Source: Hydrangea macrophylla
Lineage: Eukaryota; Streptophyta; Magnoliopsida; Cornales; Hydrangeaceae
Assembly (NCBI GenBank): GCA_033977485.1
Contig: CM066998.1
Location: forward strand, 24,677,501-24,741,500
Direction of reading: 5' to 3'
Length of the DNA: 64,000 nucleotides
Part shown: in pieces, positions 1-12,210 of the stretch
How positions within the stretch are numbered: the first letter of the stretch is position 1
Layout of the letters: each line of letters begins with the position of its first letter
Notes under the pieces: generated by a model
What the model was told of the DNA's origin: nothing
Databases searched by the model: none
Seen by the model: only the letters and a program-made list of their open reading frames with translations
Program-made: the position numbers and the translations under genes

Positions 1-1721
1 AGCTCTTGACCTCAAAAACATATTTGATAGATGATGATTTCAACTTCAATACATTCCTATGTATTCATGAAGTTGTCTTTAAAATGTAAATAATACTTTC
101 CAACAATCTTGGAGGTTCTTAATGATGAGTTTGATGTTGACATTTTAAGTGGTTATAATCTTTATTAAGTATTGAAATATGTCTTCAAAACCCCCATTTA
201 AAAACCCCCTCTTAAACCCCTCATTTTGATTTCAAAAAATAAACTTTGTTTTCTCAAAACCTTCAAAACAGTGAGTCATTTAACTTCAAAGAATTATTTT
301 GAGTTCAATACTCAATATATGAATGCAAGACCACTAGGAAAGTCTTTCTAACTCATTATAGAACATCCATGATTTTTGGCTTGACTTGGAAGCATTTGAA
401 AGGGGTCTATTTTTGTTCAAACATTCATTCCAAACATTCTGCCTCTACTGTCACAGCAGCTAGGTTGACTTTCAACTTGTTTTACAGAAACCTTTTCCAA
501 AACGAGTGGTCCCAACTTATTTTTTTCTTGAACTTCAATGTCTTAGGGAACGTTCTGTATAATATGGGCCTCTAGATCCTTTGTTTCCATTTTCTAAGAT
601 TTTCTAACATTTCAGTCGACAGTACAGACTCTGTTTCTGAATAACCTCGATCTATTGTTTATATGATTTCTCTCAATCTGTGGTAGTTATTAAAGATTGG
701 CTTTTTGGGTTATGTTCTAGACACAATAAATAAGATCTCCATAAAACATTATGCATTGAAAACATTCCTAACCCCTATTTTCAATTTCCGAAAGATCATG
801 TTACTGTGCTATCCACTATTCACAGCAAGCATATTTTCACTTCCATCCTTTCATTTGATGCTTACATGTACTCCAAATTAGCTCATGTCTTAGGAAGTAG
901 TTCATACTACATTTGTACATATCCCATGATTCATTCATTCATACACATTTTAGACTTCTAAGTCATTCTAGGAATCCATGAACATAAAACACACTACAAA
1001 TTTGGCACATTCTAGATACATACATTGCATCCGTGCAAAGATATGGGGTTTTGTAACTCCTAATCTAAGAAGATTATAAGGAATGATCATGATCACACGT
1101 TCATACTTCCCCTCGATCTAATCATCCTTTCTCATCCGTCCCGGGGATTAAGAGATCTTCTCTTCTCAAAGATTAACATGCATCATTCTAGTTTGCTAAG
1201 CATCCTTGTTTTCTTTGATTTATTTGTTTCAAGAACAATTCATGTCCCCTTAGATTAGGAAAACTTTATTACTTGATATGTGATTACACGATTTTTCCTA
1301 GGTTTGTTTTGTGTGATCTTTCACTTTGCATTGTGTGATACTTGGCTTAGATCTTATGAATGATATCTTATCTTTAGATCTTCCATTTCAAATTTTCTTA
1401 TGTGATGTAATATACTATCATAGTATTAATTGTCAAACCATACATAGTATAATACGATTATTTGGATGCTAATTCAGGCCCGTCGAAAGACGGGGCGAGT
1501 TGAGGGTGTTTTAGTCGCGACAAAGGCTCCTTCCTCTCTCGTACCAAAACCCCGAGCCAAGTTCTTTTGTTATGAAGGACCGGTGCCCTTTATCCATTTG
1601 GGTGAGTCAAAATTAGGTTTCTTGGTTCCTTAAAGACCAAGTGGCGACTCTGTATCTATTTTCAACAGACCATTTTCTTCCTTTGATCTAAAATCAAGTG
1701 GTGGAATCCCGCGTGTCCACA
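1..1721 (+). mobile_element. 3' part of a large Ogre/TAT-like LTR, plus orientation
   Basis: The stretch ends in GTGTCCACA, and its last ~250 bases, read on the minus strand, match the first ~250 bases of the LTR at 3621-6890. Shared blocks are TGTGGAYAC at the terminus, GAGTCGCCACTT, an AAGAAACC block and a GGAAGGAGCC block. It is therefore the 3' end of a related LTR lying in the opposite direction. It abuts the broken gag at 1722, so it probably inserted into that gene. The LTR start is outside the window. No coding potential is seen. Confidence 0.6.
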
Positions 1722-2280
1722 GCCTTTACCACTTTCTCCCATATGCGATTCTTGCTTGGCTCTAATGTGAAATACCAGGATAAAGCTGCCCCAGTCAAAG
1801 TTTGCTGGAACAGCATGGCCATCATTGCAGGACTCAGACCACTTGGCTGAAAGCCCCGATGCACATCCTCACGTGGTTTCTAGGGTTGCCAAAACCATCA
1901 AACTTATCTATCTCTGGTATCATGAAACCAACTGGCAGTTTTTCCCTAGTCCCCTCAAATAAACCTTCTAGCGCTAGTAGATAGCTGTCAACCCCGTTGG
2001 ATTTGCGGACAACTTTCTCTAACTTTTCCACCTTTTCCTTCATCTCGATACGCTCTTTCTCAGCTTTCTCCATCTTCTCCCTTTCTGCCCTAGGTGTATC
2101 AGCTCTAGGTGCTTCTGGATCCTCAAACCAATCATTTTCCATAACCCGAAATAGAGGAGGGTCGATTATCGGTGGATCAATTACTGGCCTTTGGCGGGTC
2201 AGTGTTTCCAACATGGCCATCATTTGGTCCATTCTCTCTTTTAATTGTGCTATTTTTGTAGCATGCTGTTCCTGATCCAT
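1722..2280 (-). pseudogene. Ty3/gypsy (Ogre/TAT-like) gag fragment
   Basis: Reading on the minus strand from an ATG at 2280, the frame gives a charged coiled-coil-like stretch (2030-2110, many E/K/R). A Gag-type segment follows, with PEIDKFDGFGNPRNH and, after a frameshift near 1835, LTGAALSWYF. The order coiled coil, F-DG-G-P--H, LTGAALSWY is typical of plant gypsy Gag capsid regions. The gene is broken twice: a frameshift near 1835 gives a stop, and the reading is lost at 1721 where an LTR end of the opposite orientation begins. No zinc knuckle, protease or reverse transcriptase is left. It lies about 1.3 kb downstream of the primer-binding site of the LTR at 3621-6890 in the same direction, so it probably belongs to that element. 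Confidence 0.72.
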
Positions 2281-3567
2281 TTCTCTTTCTGTCTCTGGCT
2301 CACTTCGTACTAATCTTGTACTCGAATCCCTGACCCAAACTGTCCTGGTAATGCTATCTTGCCTACAACCATTTTTATTTTTAATCAATTTTCAAACAAC
2401 TTTATTTATTTTTGAAAATGCTTGGTGAAATCCTTATGAATGGCTCATATGTCACACGGATGCGATGCATGTGTGTGTGTGTGTGCGTGTGCGCATGCCT
2501 ATTCTATATGCCAAAGAAAAGAAGATCCTAGTCCTAGCATATAAACACATAAGCACATAAAATCCTCATCCATGTCAAGTACGCCGATTTCTCCTTTCAT
2601 TGCGATCCTCATTACCCCTCTTAAGTATTAAAATTTTGAAATTTATTTGGAAAGTATTTCTTAGGTGATGAAATCTTTTGAAAATAATTCTTGGGAACAC
2701 TTTTGAAAACGAGGATATTAAACATTCCTCAAAGATGATTGGATTAAAATTTTGCTTTGAGATTCAATTGAGAAGCATTTCTCCTAAAAATAATTCCCAC
2801 GATTTTTTTTTTTTTTTAACAAAGTGAGGACGTGAAAATTTTTCTCAATAAAAGATGATTGAGTTTTACTTGATTAAAGAAAATGAACCTTGGACCTTTT
2901 TCTTTGAAAGGGTGATTTTTCAAAACATATTTTTTGGGTTAAAGATAACGTTTAATCAAAAAAATCTGTCATGAACAAATGAACTTTAGATTCTTGGGTA
3001 GGAGTATCACCTGATTAGATAATCATCTCACTTTTCATGAATTCAGATGCATACAAGGTCAATGATGCTTAGCTAACAAAATATAAGAAGTGTAATCTTT
3101 TAATCAAGATTCGGCATCTTCTCAAATGTCATGAGACATGAAGAGGAATTGCTCAAAAGTAATTAAAAGGTTATACATTCTACATTAAGCAAGCACCGTC
3201 ATCATCTCAAATAATCCCTTTCGGGCGTACAAACTCCCTAGCATATAATCTTAATCAAGAATTGATTTCCTATTTTTGAAAGGTTCTATAGAAGTTAACA
3301 TGCAAAGGTCGGGGTTTGGTCAAATAAGGGACCATTGACACCCGATAGGATGCTTCATATACCAATATATGGTACAAGATCAAGGGTGATCACACGATCC
3401 CATGATGGCTTGACCGACCGGGTTGCCCCGAGCCTCCAAGGTCATAGTTTCATGCAATCGACTGGCTGGACATGCAAGTGCAATGCAACATGCACACTAA
3501 AATTAATTAATTCGATTAAAAGGATGCTTTCAAGTTTTATCCTCGAGTGAACCCAAAATCAGAAATT
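2281..3567 (-). other. Untranslated leader of the Ogre/TAT-like element
   Basis: About 1.3 kb separates the primer-binding site from the gag ATG. It is AT-rich, has a short TG run near 2470 and a poly-T run near 2805, and holds no credible frame. Ogre elements are known to carry an extra ORF upstream of gag. None survives here. Confidence 0.5.
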
Positions 3568-3617
3568 CTGGTCTGCGAAACCAGAGATTCTGGGTTCGAT
3601 CCCCAGCAGAGTCGCCA
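3568..3617 (-). promoter_or_regulatory. Extended primer-binding site matching a tRNA-Arg 3' half
   Basis: Read on the plus strand, these 50 bases fold as the 3' half of a mature tRNA: anticodon stem 3568-3572/3580-3584 with a seven-base loop and anticodon GCG at 3575-3577, a five-base variable loop, T stem 3590-3594/3602-3606 with loop TTCGATC, the 3' acceptor strand CAGAGTC, discriminator G and CCA (3615-3617). GCG decodes Arg, and the sequence resembles plant tRNA-Arg. On the minus strand it begins with TGGCGACTCTG three bases from the LTR end, so it is the primer-binding site. Usual sites match only about 12-18 bases of tRNA; here the match runs into the anticodon arm. The CCA, which nuclear tRNA genes lack, points to a copy of a processed tRNA. 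Confidence 0.8.
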
Positions 3618-3620
3618 GAT

Positions 3621-6600
3621 TGTGGATACCGGCATTTGAGCCCACTTTTAATTTTAAAACAATTTCTTAGTCAAATTTCAAATTCAAATACGAGTCGCCA
3701 CTTAATTGTTTTTAGGAAAATTAAGAAACCATTTTTAAAAGAAATCGATCTTTAGCGAAACCAAAGATAATCTGGGTCCGGGGATTATGGAATGAAAGGG
3801 GAAGGAGCCCGACGAACTAAACACCCCCTTTCATCCTATCTCGTGATAGTCCTCTACTCATCATCCTATTTAATCGAATTAACAATCTAAGTATGCCCTC
3901 AACTAATACATAGATATAAGTATACATGTCACAAGCATGTCAAAAAGGGTGCAAAATTGCTAACGATAAAATATCATTCATAAGCCACATAATTCAAGTA
4001 GCAAGCAAAATGATGTGCAAGTAGGGAACTAGAGAACTTACCCGGGATCCAGCCGCAAAATGGGAAACTTGCAATGCATACAAAGAATAGAAATCCTAGG
4101 AAAAATGTCTCTAATCACATATACACATAAGGCAAGACCTAAGCTAAGGTGTCGCGCATGGAGTCGAAAATTAATAAAATCAACAAATGAAATAAACTAG
4201 AGAAGAGATGAGAGGTCATACCTCCAAAGCGCTACAAAACAAGGGTTAGTCCACATGCTTCACATGATAATATGACATCAAATAATCAATCCTAAATCTC
4301 TAGCTTAGATCTATCAAGCATAGAAAGAATTGACAAAACTATGAATTCCTTTTGATTAGTTAGAGCCATAGCACCTTTATAGATATACAAGCCTCAACTA
4401 GGAGCCAATGTAATGTCCATATAGGGGTTCTATAATCCCAACACGATCATAAGGAATCCATGTTTACATTCAATTAGGTTCAACTAAGCCTAATTTTATC
4501 CAAGAACTAGTTCTAATCATAAGCATCAACATACATGAATGAATGAATGAATGAATATGAACAAGAATGAGATATGAATTTATTCACTAATTTGGATCAC
4601 TTAGTCTCTGGATTTAAGCTAAATTATCATTATTCAAAACATGATTTGGGTCCCAAGACATTAGGAAATCATTTAAGTTAAAATCAATGAGACCAGACAA
4701 AAATAGTGACTATTTTTCCTAAATTACAGAGAGTAGACCAGATTTTAAAAGGTAGAAAAACCATACTTACAACGGTTGGAACGGTTAGATTTCTAGGAAT
4801 ATGGAAAACACTAGACATCACTCAGGAATCTGCAACTCTCTGTCCAAAGATCTTGTACGATTTTCTAAAAATAGCAAAAAAATGAAAAACACTTAGATCT
4901 TTTTAGAGTATCTTCTTAACACATTGAAATACTTCAAAAAAATTATTTTGGGTCAAGAAAGATCGATTAAGGTTCTGGTTTATTAATTTTAGAACAGATT
5001 TACTATTCTGAAATTTTGGAAAGAGAGTTACTTGTTTTGAAATCATAAGACCAAACCATCTTAGACATGGAATTTCATCAAAACAAAAATCACAGAGGTA
5101 CTTAAATGGGTTATGAACATCCTCCAATTGGTCTCATCCAATTCCAATGAACCATGGTTCTATAGAAAATCTTTGATCACAGTTGGTTTATGTATTCACT
5201 GCACCTTTGTTGGATTAATGTTCATAGTTCGAATCAAACTTGATCCATGATTCTAGAGAGAACTAGGATCAAGTATGATTATGATCATTGGAGTAAATAA
5301 TGAAACATGAAGAGATTCATAGATTTAGCCTTAATGGATTTCCATCATAGATCTCATAGCAAGAGAATCCTAAGGTCTTACTCAATCTTATGAAATCTTG
5401 AATATTCAAGTTCTCTAGATTTCAACAAATAAACTATGAAAACTTACATCTAAGTCCTCTCTCAAACATATGATCCTTGAGGAAATTAGAGCTATGATAT
5501 ACTATTCTCCTCTCAAATTAATGGTCATTGGAGATTCAATGAGACCTAAATTTACTCAAATCTCTATAGAATATAGTATGGATTCCATAAGATTCTTAAT
5601 AGGGAGATCCAAGTCATAAGTTTAAGACTTGAATTCAACCAACTATGAGTAGATATGACCATGATTCACTTTACTCTCCATATGGATCATTGGATCATAG
5701 GAAACTAAAGAATCAAACTCAAAGAGAGTCAATAAGATATATAAATCTCATGAATCTTAAGAGGAAAAAATAGAAATAAATAATCAAAATCTTCTTAGAG
5801 AAATTGGAACACAAATTCTTCAAAATCAAACTTATCTTAAACCCAAGGCATACATTGGATCCAAATTAATGAAATGTTATGATTCAATCACAAGCTCTAA
5901 GTGGTGTGTGATGAAATGAGGTAAGAAGAGAGGTTTTGAAAATGTGTAAAGTTCCTAGAACTATGAACTTGTGATTGAATTTGCCTAATTCTACCAAGGA
6001 TTGAGAGGTTACCTCTATGACATCAAGGATTTCTTCAATTTCTTGGGAAGCTCTTCCAAAATCTTCAAGTTCTTCTTCCAATTCTTCAAGAAAACTCCTC
6101 ATTCTTCTCTCAATTCTCTCTCTATTATCTATCTCTCTTGTATCTCTCTAAGATTTTAAGTGAAAAGTTTCAAAGTAAGAGTAAAAAGTCCCAATAATGG
6201 AGATGAAGGCCTGCTTATATAGACCAACATGACAAGGTTAGATGGGTAAATTCGGGTGAAAACCCATGTGCAAAGTTTTCTTCTAGAACATGTGAGAAAA
6301 GCAGTCTGTTACAGTGCGCGGCACTTGATGAGTGTTGGGCAGCACTCGCTCACTGCCGGCACGGCACTCAGCGAGTGCCGCCGGCTTCATCGCGTGGCGC
6401 AGCTAACAGAATTCCTGTCTTCTTTTTAATTTTTAATATATATATTAACAAAAACTTAATTTTTGGTAAATTACATTTAAATACTTATATTTGTAAAATA
6501 TTTCATTACAAATACATGCATATATGTACTTTATTGTGTTATTTATTTTCTCTTTTCTTTTATTTTCTTTTCAAAAATTCCTTTTTTTTCATAATTCCTT

Positions 6601-6890
6601 ATCTTTTTCTTTTTCTCCTTTCTATTACTTATTTCAAAGCTTTATTTCTTATCTTATTTCTCAGGATGAATTCCCAGACTTATTTTCTCATACGTTCTTC
6701 AACATTCGAGTTTCTCCGGAATACCCAATTTCTCCTTCTTTTATTTTGAATTTCAAAACTTTATTTGAAGAATCTTTGAAGGATTTGAATTTTTTGGAAA
6801 ATCTCCAAATTTCACCGGTCATCGTCATCATCAGTCTTTAGAGGTAACCAATCCCTGGATTTAACGTTTGGTCAAAATCGGGGTGTCTAC
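3621..6890 (-). mobile_element. Large LTR of an Ogre/TAT-like Ty3/gypsy element
   Basis: On the minus strand this starts TGTAGACACC at 6890 and ends GGTATCCACA at 3621, followed after three bases by the primer-binding site. The ends are imperfect inverted repeats (TG...CA). At 3.27 kb it is long for an LTR, as in the TAT/Ogre lineage. A TATA-like box lies at 6213-6224 on the minus strand, and a GC-rich island (6312-6400) lies upstream of it. The second LTR of the element is not seen. A related LTR end at 1-1721 lies in the other direction. Confidence 0.7.
6312..6400 (-). repeat. GC-rich inverted-repeat island in the Ogre-like LTR
   Basis: A GC-rich patch in AT-rich surroundings with repeated half-sites of the form GCACTC and GAGTGC, for example GGCACTCAGCGAGTGCC at 6363-6379. 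It lies about 90-190 bp upstream of the minus-strand TATA box at 6213-6224, the same place as the palindromic islands of other LTRs in this window. Confidence 0.6.
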
Positions 6891-7292
6891 AGCGATGCCC
6901 ATTTTTTTTGTTTTTAAATTTTGGAATGTTAGCTTTATAACAATTAACAACAGTGGTCTTGTGCAATTGCCAAATCGATTTTTTATTTTGCTTAGAAAAT
7001 GGCCAAGTTGATTGTATTAATGGAAATCAAATTTTTACAGGACGTTGAATAGAGGTGATATGTTTTCCATATGCTTTGTTAGTTCACAAGGCTTGGTTTG
7101 GTTAAAGGTTCATTGAATTTCCCCTTCAGTGTATGTTTTAGGTGTATGCTTTTGGTGTATCTTTGCTCCTTGATCTATGTATTTCTATGTGTGCATTTTG
7201 ATTCCTAAATTCAATGAAAATGCATGTTCTTGTACACATAGGATAGGTTGTTAGTGTCGTTTTCTCTCCATTTTCAAAAAGTCGTTAAGATG
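6891..7292. other. Unassigned spacer, probably inside the CACTA-like element
   Basis: AT-rich DNA between the Ogre-like LTR and the tandem array. No frame, repeat or RNA gene is recognised. By position it should belong to the CACTA-like transposon whose right end is at 18840. Confidence 0.3.
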
Positions 7293-9113
7293 TTGGTCGC
7301 GAAAAAAAGAAGGCTTTTACATACTTAGGCTTGAAAAAACTTAGTTTTGGGGGGGGGGGGAGTGTGAAACGGTGAACTGTCAATCCGAAGGACGTAAAAC
7401 TTAACTGGAATCTCAAACACGACAAAAGAAAGTTATAGGAACAAACGAAATGCAAAACGGACTTCCAGTTATCAAATAACGCGAAAAAAATAAGTTTTGA
7501 CTTACTTAGGTTTGAAAAAGCTATGTTTTGGGGTTTGGGAGGGTGAAATCGTAAATCGTCGATCTGAAGGACATGAAACTAACTCGCACCTCAAACACAA
7601 AAAAATAAAGTTATGGGAATAAACGGAATGTAAAACAGACTTCCGGTTATCAAATAACACGAAAAAACAAGTTTTGACTTACTAAAGCTTGAAAAAGCTA
7701 TGTTTTTAGGGGGGTGTGTGTATGTTGGGGGGATGGTGGGTGTGAAACTGTAAACTGTCAATCCGAAGTACATGAAACTTAACTCGCACCTCAAACATGA
7801 CAAAATAAAGTTGTGGGAACAAACGAAATGCAAAATGAACTTCCGGTTATCAAATAACGCAAAAAAAAAGACAGACTTGGGCTTGAAAAAGCTATGTTTT
7901 GGGGGTTTGGGGGATGAAACCGTAAACCGTCGATTCGAAGGACATGAAACTTAACTCGCACCTCAAACACGACAAAAGAAAGTTATGGGAACAAACAGAA
8001 TGCAAAACAAACTTCCGGTGATCAAATCATGTGAAAAAACAAGGTTTGACATACTTAGGCTTGAAAAAGCTATGTTTTTGAGGTTTGGCGGGGTGAAATG
8101 GTAAACCGTCAATCCAAAGGAAGTGAGACTTAACTCGCATCTCAAACACAACAAAACAAAGTTATAGGAACAAAAAAAATGCAAAACGAACTTCCGGTTA
8201 TCAAATAACGTGAAAAAAAAATAGGTTTTAACTTACTTTGGCTTGAAAAAGCTATGTTTTTGGGGTTCGGGAGAGTGAAATGGTAAACCTTCGATTCAAA
8301 GGACATATTAACTCGCTCTTTAAACATGACAAAATAAAGTTGTGAGAACAAACGGAATGCAAATCGGACTTTCGATTGTCAAATAACGCGAAAAAAAAAG
8401 TTTTGATATACTTAGGCTTAAAAAATCTATGTTTTGGGGGTTTGGGGAAGTGAAACCGTAAACCATCGATTCAAAGGACATGAAACTTAACTCGCACCTC
8501 AAAACAAAACAAACAAAAGTTGTGGGGATAAACGGAATAAAAACGGACCTTCGGTTTTTAAATCATGCGAAAAAACAAGTTTTGACATACTTAGGCTTGA
8601 AAAAGCTATGTTTTTGGGGTTTGGCGGAGTGAAATGGTAAACCGTCGATCTGAAGAACGTGAAACTTAACTTGCATCTCAAACACGAGAAAAAAAAGTTG
8701 TGGGAACAAGCGGAATGCAAAACGGACTTCCAGTTATCAAATAACGCGGAAAAAAAAAATAAGTTTTAACTTACTTTGGCTTGAAAAAGCTATGTTTTTG
8801 GGGTTTAGGGGGGTTAAATGGTAAACCGTCGATTCTATGGACATGAAACTTAACTCGTACCTCAAACACGACAAAAGAAAGTTATGGGAACAAACGGAAT
8901 GCAAAACAGACTTCGGGTTATCAAAAAACGTGAAAAAAAACAAGTTTTGATATACTTAAGCTTGGAAAAAGATATATTTTTGGGATTTTGGGGGTGAAAT
9001 GGTAAATCGTCGATCCGAAGGTCATGAAACCTAACTTGCACCTCAAATAGGACAAGAAAGTTGTGGGAATAAACGGAATGTAAAACAGACTCTCGGTTAT
9101 CAAATTACGCGTC
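7293..9113. repeat. Tandem array, about ten units of ~180 bp
   Basis: The word GAAAAAGCTATG or a close variant recurs at 7514, 7691, 7885, 8063, 8245, 8421, 8599, 8783 and 8965, with a first divergent unit near 7330. Spacing is 176-194 bp. Each unit holds the same order: AACCGTCGAT, AACTTAACTCGCACCTCAAA, GGAACAAACGGAATGCAAAA, CGGTTATCAAATAACGCG, an A-run, CTTAGGCTTG and a G-run. The period is close to a nucleosome repeat, as in plant satellites. Minus-strand frames of 60-80 codons recur because 180 is divisible by three, but each is closed by a stop and drifts with indels, so they are not treated as genes. Confidence 0.85.
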
Positions 9114-9489
9114 ACAAGTTATTTTTTTTCATTTACCTAGTTAGACATCAGCATAAATATGCTTTTTGAGTTTCATTTTATAATTCTTCTTGGATTAGCT
9201 AAAATGCAATTTTTTTTTCACATTTCAGGTTTGGAGTTACATTTGACGGTGGAAGATGTTGCATGTATTTTCTGATTCCAAATATTCGATGTGTCGAATG
9301 TTAGTGTTATAGTGGAAAAGAACTTGTTGTTTGTATGAATTAGTATTTTGGATGTTGAACTTGATCCTTAAATTGTATGTCGATATTTATTTCTTGTGCA
9401 TGCGTGTCGTACTTGTATTTTTAAAATATTGATATTATCGCAGGTATATAAGCAAGCAAAAATTACAAAATTAGGAAAAAAAAATTAGT
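9114..9489. other. Spacer between tandem array and subterminal repeats
   Basis: AT-rich sequence with no frame of note. It may be the untranslated 3' region of the CACTA-like element, but nothing proves that. Confidence 0.25.
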
Positions 9490-9737
9490 TTCTCTGTTCC
9501 ATTTGTTGCGCATTTTAATGCGTCACAAATACTATACATAATTCTGATAGAATATGTGACGCATATACAAGCGTCACAAATAATATTCTTAAAATGAAAA
9601 TTTTTATTTGTGATGCTTACTATGCGTCACAAATAACAATAAATAATTAAAGTTATTCAGTATTTGTCGCACGTAGACACATCAAAAATAGTGACTATTT
9701 GTGACGCGTATAGTGCATCACAAATAATACTGTTATT
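9490..9737. repeat. Subterminal repeats of a CACTA-like transposon, left block
   Basis: The decamer TTTGTGACGC and its reverse GCGTCACAAA recur in both directions at short spacing (for example near 9520, 9560, 9580, 9620, 9700, 9720). Such dense, bidirectional short repeats are typical of CACTA (En/Spm) subterminal regions. The block continues directly at 18601 once solo LTR A is removed. Confidence 0.7.
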
Positions 9738-10021
9738 TGTAATGACCCAAAAATTTGGAAAATAATTTCGTCAAAGAAAAATACCAGATTTGAGATTTTA
9801 GTAGTATAATTTTTACCTGCGTGTGTGTACCATCGTGTGAGCTCAACACACACGATAATCTCCCTTAAGAGACTTGGAGCCCAAATAAAATTTTGTGCAC
9901 AGTCTGTGCATGTGTGCAGTGTGTGTTGTGGCCCCCAAGTATATCAAATCCTGAATATACTACCCACCCCCAACACAAATCTCTCAAACTCTCCACTGCC
10001 TCACTCTCTCTCTCTCGACTC

Positions 10022-10073
<52 letters not shown>

Positions 10074-10084
10074 ATATATATATA
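10022..10084. repeat. (AT)n(GT)n microsatellite
   Basis: Uninterrupted AT dinucleotides followed by about 15 GT units and more AT. It lies in the upstream part of solo LTR A, at the position of the core promoter in related LTRs. Confidence 0.9.
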
Positions 10085-10970
10085 TAGATAACTACATATA
10101 TGTATATATTCATTCAAGAAGATTCAATTCAAAAGCTTGGATTTGGAATTTCTCTACATATCTCTTTGTAATTCAAATTGTGTAAGAATTATATACCAAA
10201 TTTCAAGATAATTTTTGTTTATATAAACTCAGTTGATATAGAAATATATGTATAGAATTTCATATATATATGTATATATCATTAAGTGCCCGAAAAAAGC
10301 GAGCAGGAAAACTATAACGGAAACTCGATTTGTTTACATCAAATGAAATGTCTCGACCTCACGAGGCCCTGTTTCAAATTTTAGAAGCATACTTATAGCG
10401 GTTGCGACGAACGAGCAAATTAAAGTTTTGTCGCCATTTGGATTTTTGATAAAATCAAGAGCTACGTTTGATTTCAATAAAAACTAATTATGTTTTTGGA
10501 ATCTACGCAGAAAAATGAAGAGTTTCATATATTGGAAAGCCTAGTTTGATTAAGTTTTAAAAAGGGTTGATTCGAGGTGAAAAGTGCATGTTTATAGCGT
10601 ATTACATGGTCCTTTATGCATATTTTTATCCCCAAAGTCCCTACATTTAGGTGCATTCTAATAACAATGCTCTTTTTATTGTGTTAATGCTAAACCATAT
10701 ATTTTTGCATTGTTTTATAGGTATTAGGATGTAAATCAATGAAGTGGAGCTAAAGAAAAGTGATTCTGGTGAAGAGAACAACATAAGTAGCTGAGAAAAT
10801 ACCAATTTTGACAATGAAGGCTTCCGATTTGGAAGATTTTCCCAGAGACATGAAATGTAGATCATTGAGTTACGGTCGCGTGGACGCAAATGAGAGGTCA
10901 ATCCGAGGTCCGAGTGAAAAGTTATGGCCATTCTCCCATCGGTGCACAGAGCTGTCAAAATCAGGAAAGT

Positions 10971-11041
10971 TCAAGCGATTGAGGAGAGTTCAATCGATCG
11001 AACCTTCGATCGATCGAACTAAGCTCGATCAATCGAACTTT
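10971..11041. repeat. Palindrome island upstream of TATA, element B 5' LTR
   Basis: Several copies of TTCGATCGATCGAA-type words (GCGATTGAGG, AATCGATCGAAC, TTCGATCGATCGAAC, TCGATCAATCGAAC) end about 36 bp before the TATA box. The same block is at 15446-15514 in the 3' LTR. Confidence 0.85.
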
Positions 11042-11076
11042 GTATTTACCCAAAAGTTGCGTAAACTCTGTGGGAA

Positions 11077-11092
11077 CCCTATATATAAGTCG
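11077..11092 (+). promoter_or_regulatory. TATA box of element B LTR
   Basis: CCCTATATATAAGTCG, the plant C-rich TATA context. Repeated in the 3' LTR near 15554-15569. Its place between two palindrome islands supports it as the core promoter. Confidence 0.7.
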
Positions 11093-11456
11093 TTTTGACG
11101 CCAGACGAAGGGAGGACGCTCCAGAACGCAGAAAACAGCAGTTTTAGGGTAGTTTTAGGGTTAGATTAGGAGTAGATTAGGTTAGATTCTTATTTTTCTT
11201 CCTCTTTTTCATTAATATATTGAAGATTATTGAAGATTCAAGTTGGTTTCATGATTATTACAAGTTATTTTTAGATTTATTTCAGGTTTTCCTTTCCTTT
11301 ATCTTATTTCATTGTTTATGAATCTAGTAGTTATGATTGTTATGTTTTACTGTTTCTGCACCTGTTTTATTATGTTTCTGTAGATTAGACATTGGAAATA
11401 TGTGATGAAATATTGATTCTTAGCCTCTGCCCTGTATGATATAGAAAACCTTGGGC

Positions 11457-11580
11457 TCGATCGATCGAAGGTATTTCGATCGATCGAACCAGAGCCATAG
11501 TCAAGCGATCGAAGACATTTCAATCGATTGAAGGATGATGATGTCCGATCGATCGAGAGCGCTTCGATCGATCGAACATG
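11457..11580. repeat. Palindrome island downstream of TATA, element B 5' LTR
   Basis: Paired words such as TCGATCGATCGAAGG, TTCGATCGATCGAACC, AAGCGATCGAAG, TTCAATCGATTGAAGG are separated by 8-12 bp. It starts about 365 bp after the TATA box, so it should be transcribed. Same motif as the upstream island. Repeated at 15930-16053 in the 3' LTR. Confidence 0.85.
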
Positions 11581-12210
11581 TTAAATCCTGAGATGATTAT
11601 TTTAAGTATTCCATGACTTTCTGTTTTAGAAATCTGTCATCAAATTGTCCCTATAAGCTCAGTATGTCACAACAGTTTATAGAACTTAAAGCCTTAAGGC
11701 TATTTTCTTCAATGACTTTTGAAAACCACTTTGAATGTTAACACCATTTAGAGTGCAAGTAATTACCATTGTTTTAAACTGTCTTCTAAGTATTTTAAAT
11801 CACTTGTGATGATATAGTCCCAGTCATGAAAGGGCTATTGATTCTATATCTTTAGAAAAATACGGAATGCTGAAGAGGAATGAACTCCATCGAACGTTAA
11901 TGCGTATGCATGGTAGATGGTTAGGATCAATGTGGATTCACGTATTTCCAACACCTTTAGTTTAATTATTTAATTAGTTATGTTTCTATATGCTTAGTTT
12001 ATTATTTAGTTTAATTCAATTAATTAGAATTCGTAGAATCTCCACCCGTATATTAATATTTTCATTTTCTTTAGGTTATAACTTAGTAGACATTCTTCCT
12101 ATTCCTTCCCTGTGGGATCGACCTGGACTTCCAGTACTATATTACTTGCACGATCACCTACACTTGGGTGTTGCACAAGAGCGCACAACTTTTTAGCCGT
12201 GTCAAGTTTT

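Larger units (their letters stand above)
10568..12204 (+). mobile_element. 5' LTR of element B
   Basis: TGATTCGAGG at the start and GTGTCA at the end. It holds a TATA box (CCCTATATATAAGTCG, 11077-11092) with a palindrome island on each side (10971-11041 and 11457-11580). Confidence 0.92.

Noticed and set aside
3568..3617. A host tRNA gene
   Set aside because: Only the 3' half is present, no D arm or 5' acceptor strand, and CCA is encoded; its place next to the LTR end explains it as a primer site.
5884..6102. 72-codon acidic frame inside the Ogre-like LTR
   Set aside because: Lies in LTR sequence made of CTT/TTC repeats; no domain or start context.
7591..9115. Series of minus-strand frames of 60-80 codons with similar peptides
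   Set aside because: They arise because the tandem unit is close to 180 bp. Each is closed by a stop and the frame shifts with indels. No domain.
9825..10113. Frames around the AT/GT microsatellite
   Set aside because: Translate a dinucleotide repeat; no start context or domain.
10971..11580. CRISPR-like array
   Set aside because: Words are short palindromes with irregular spacing in a plant LTR; no leader or cas genes.
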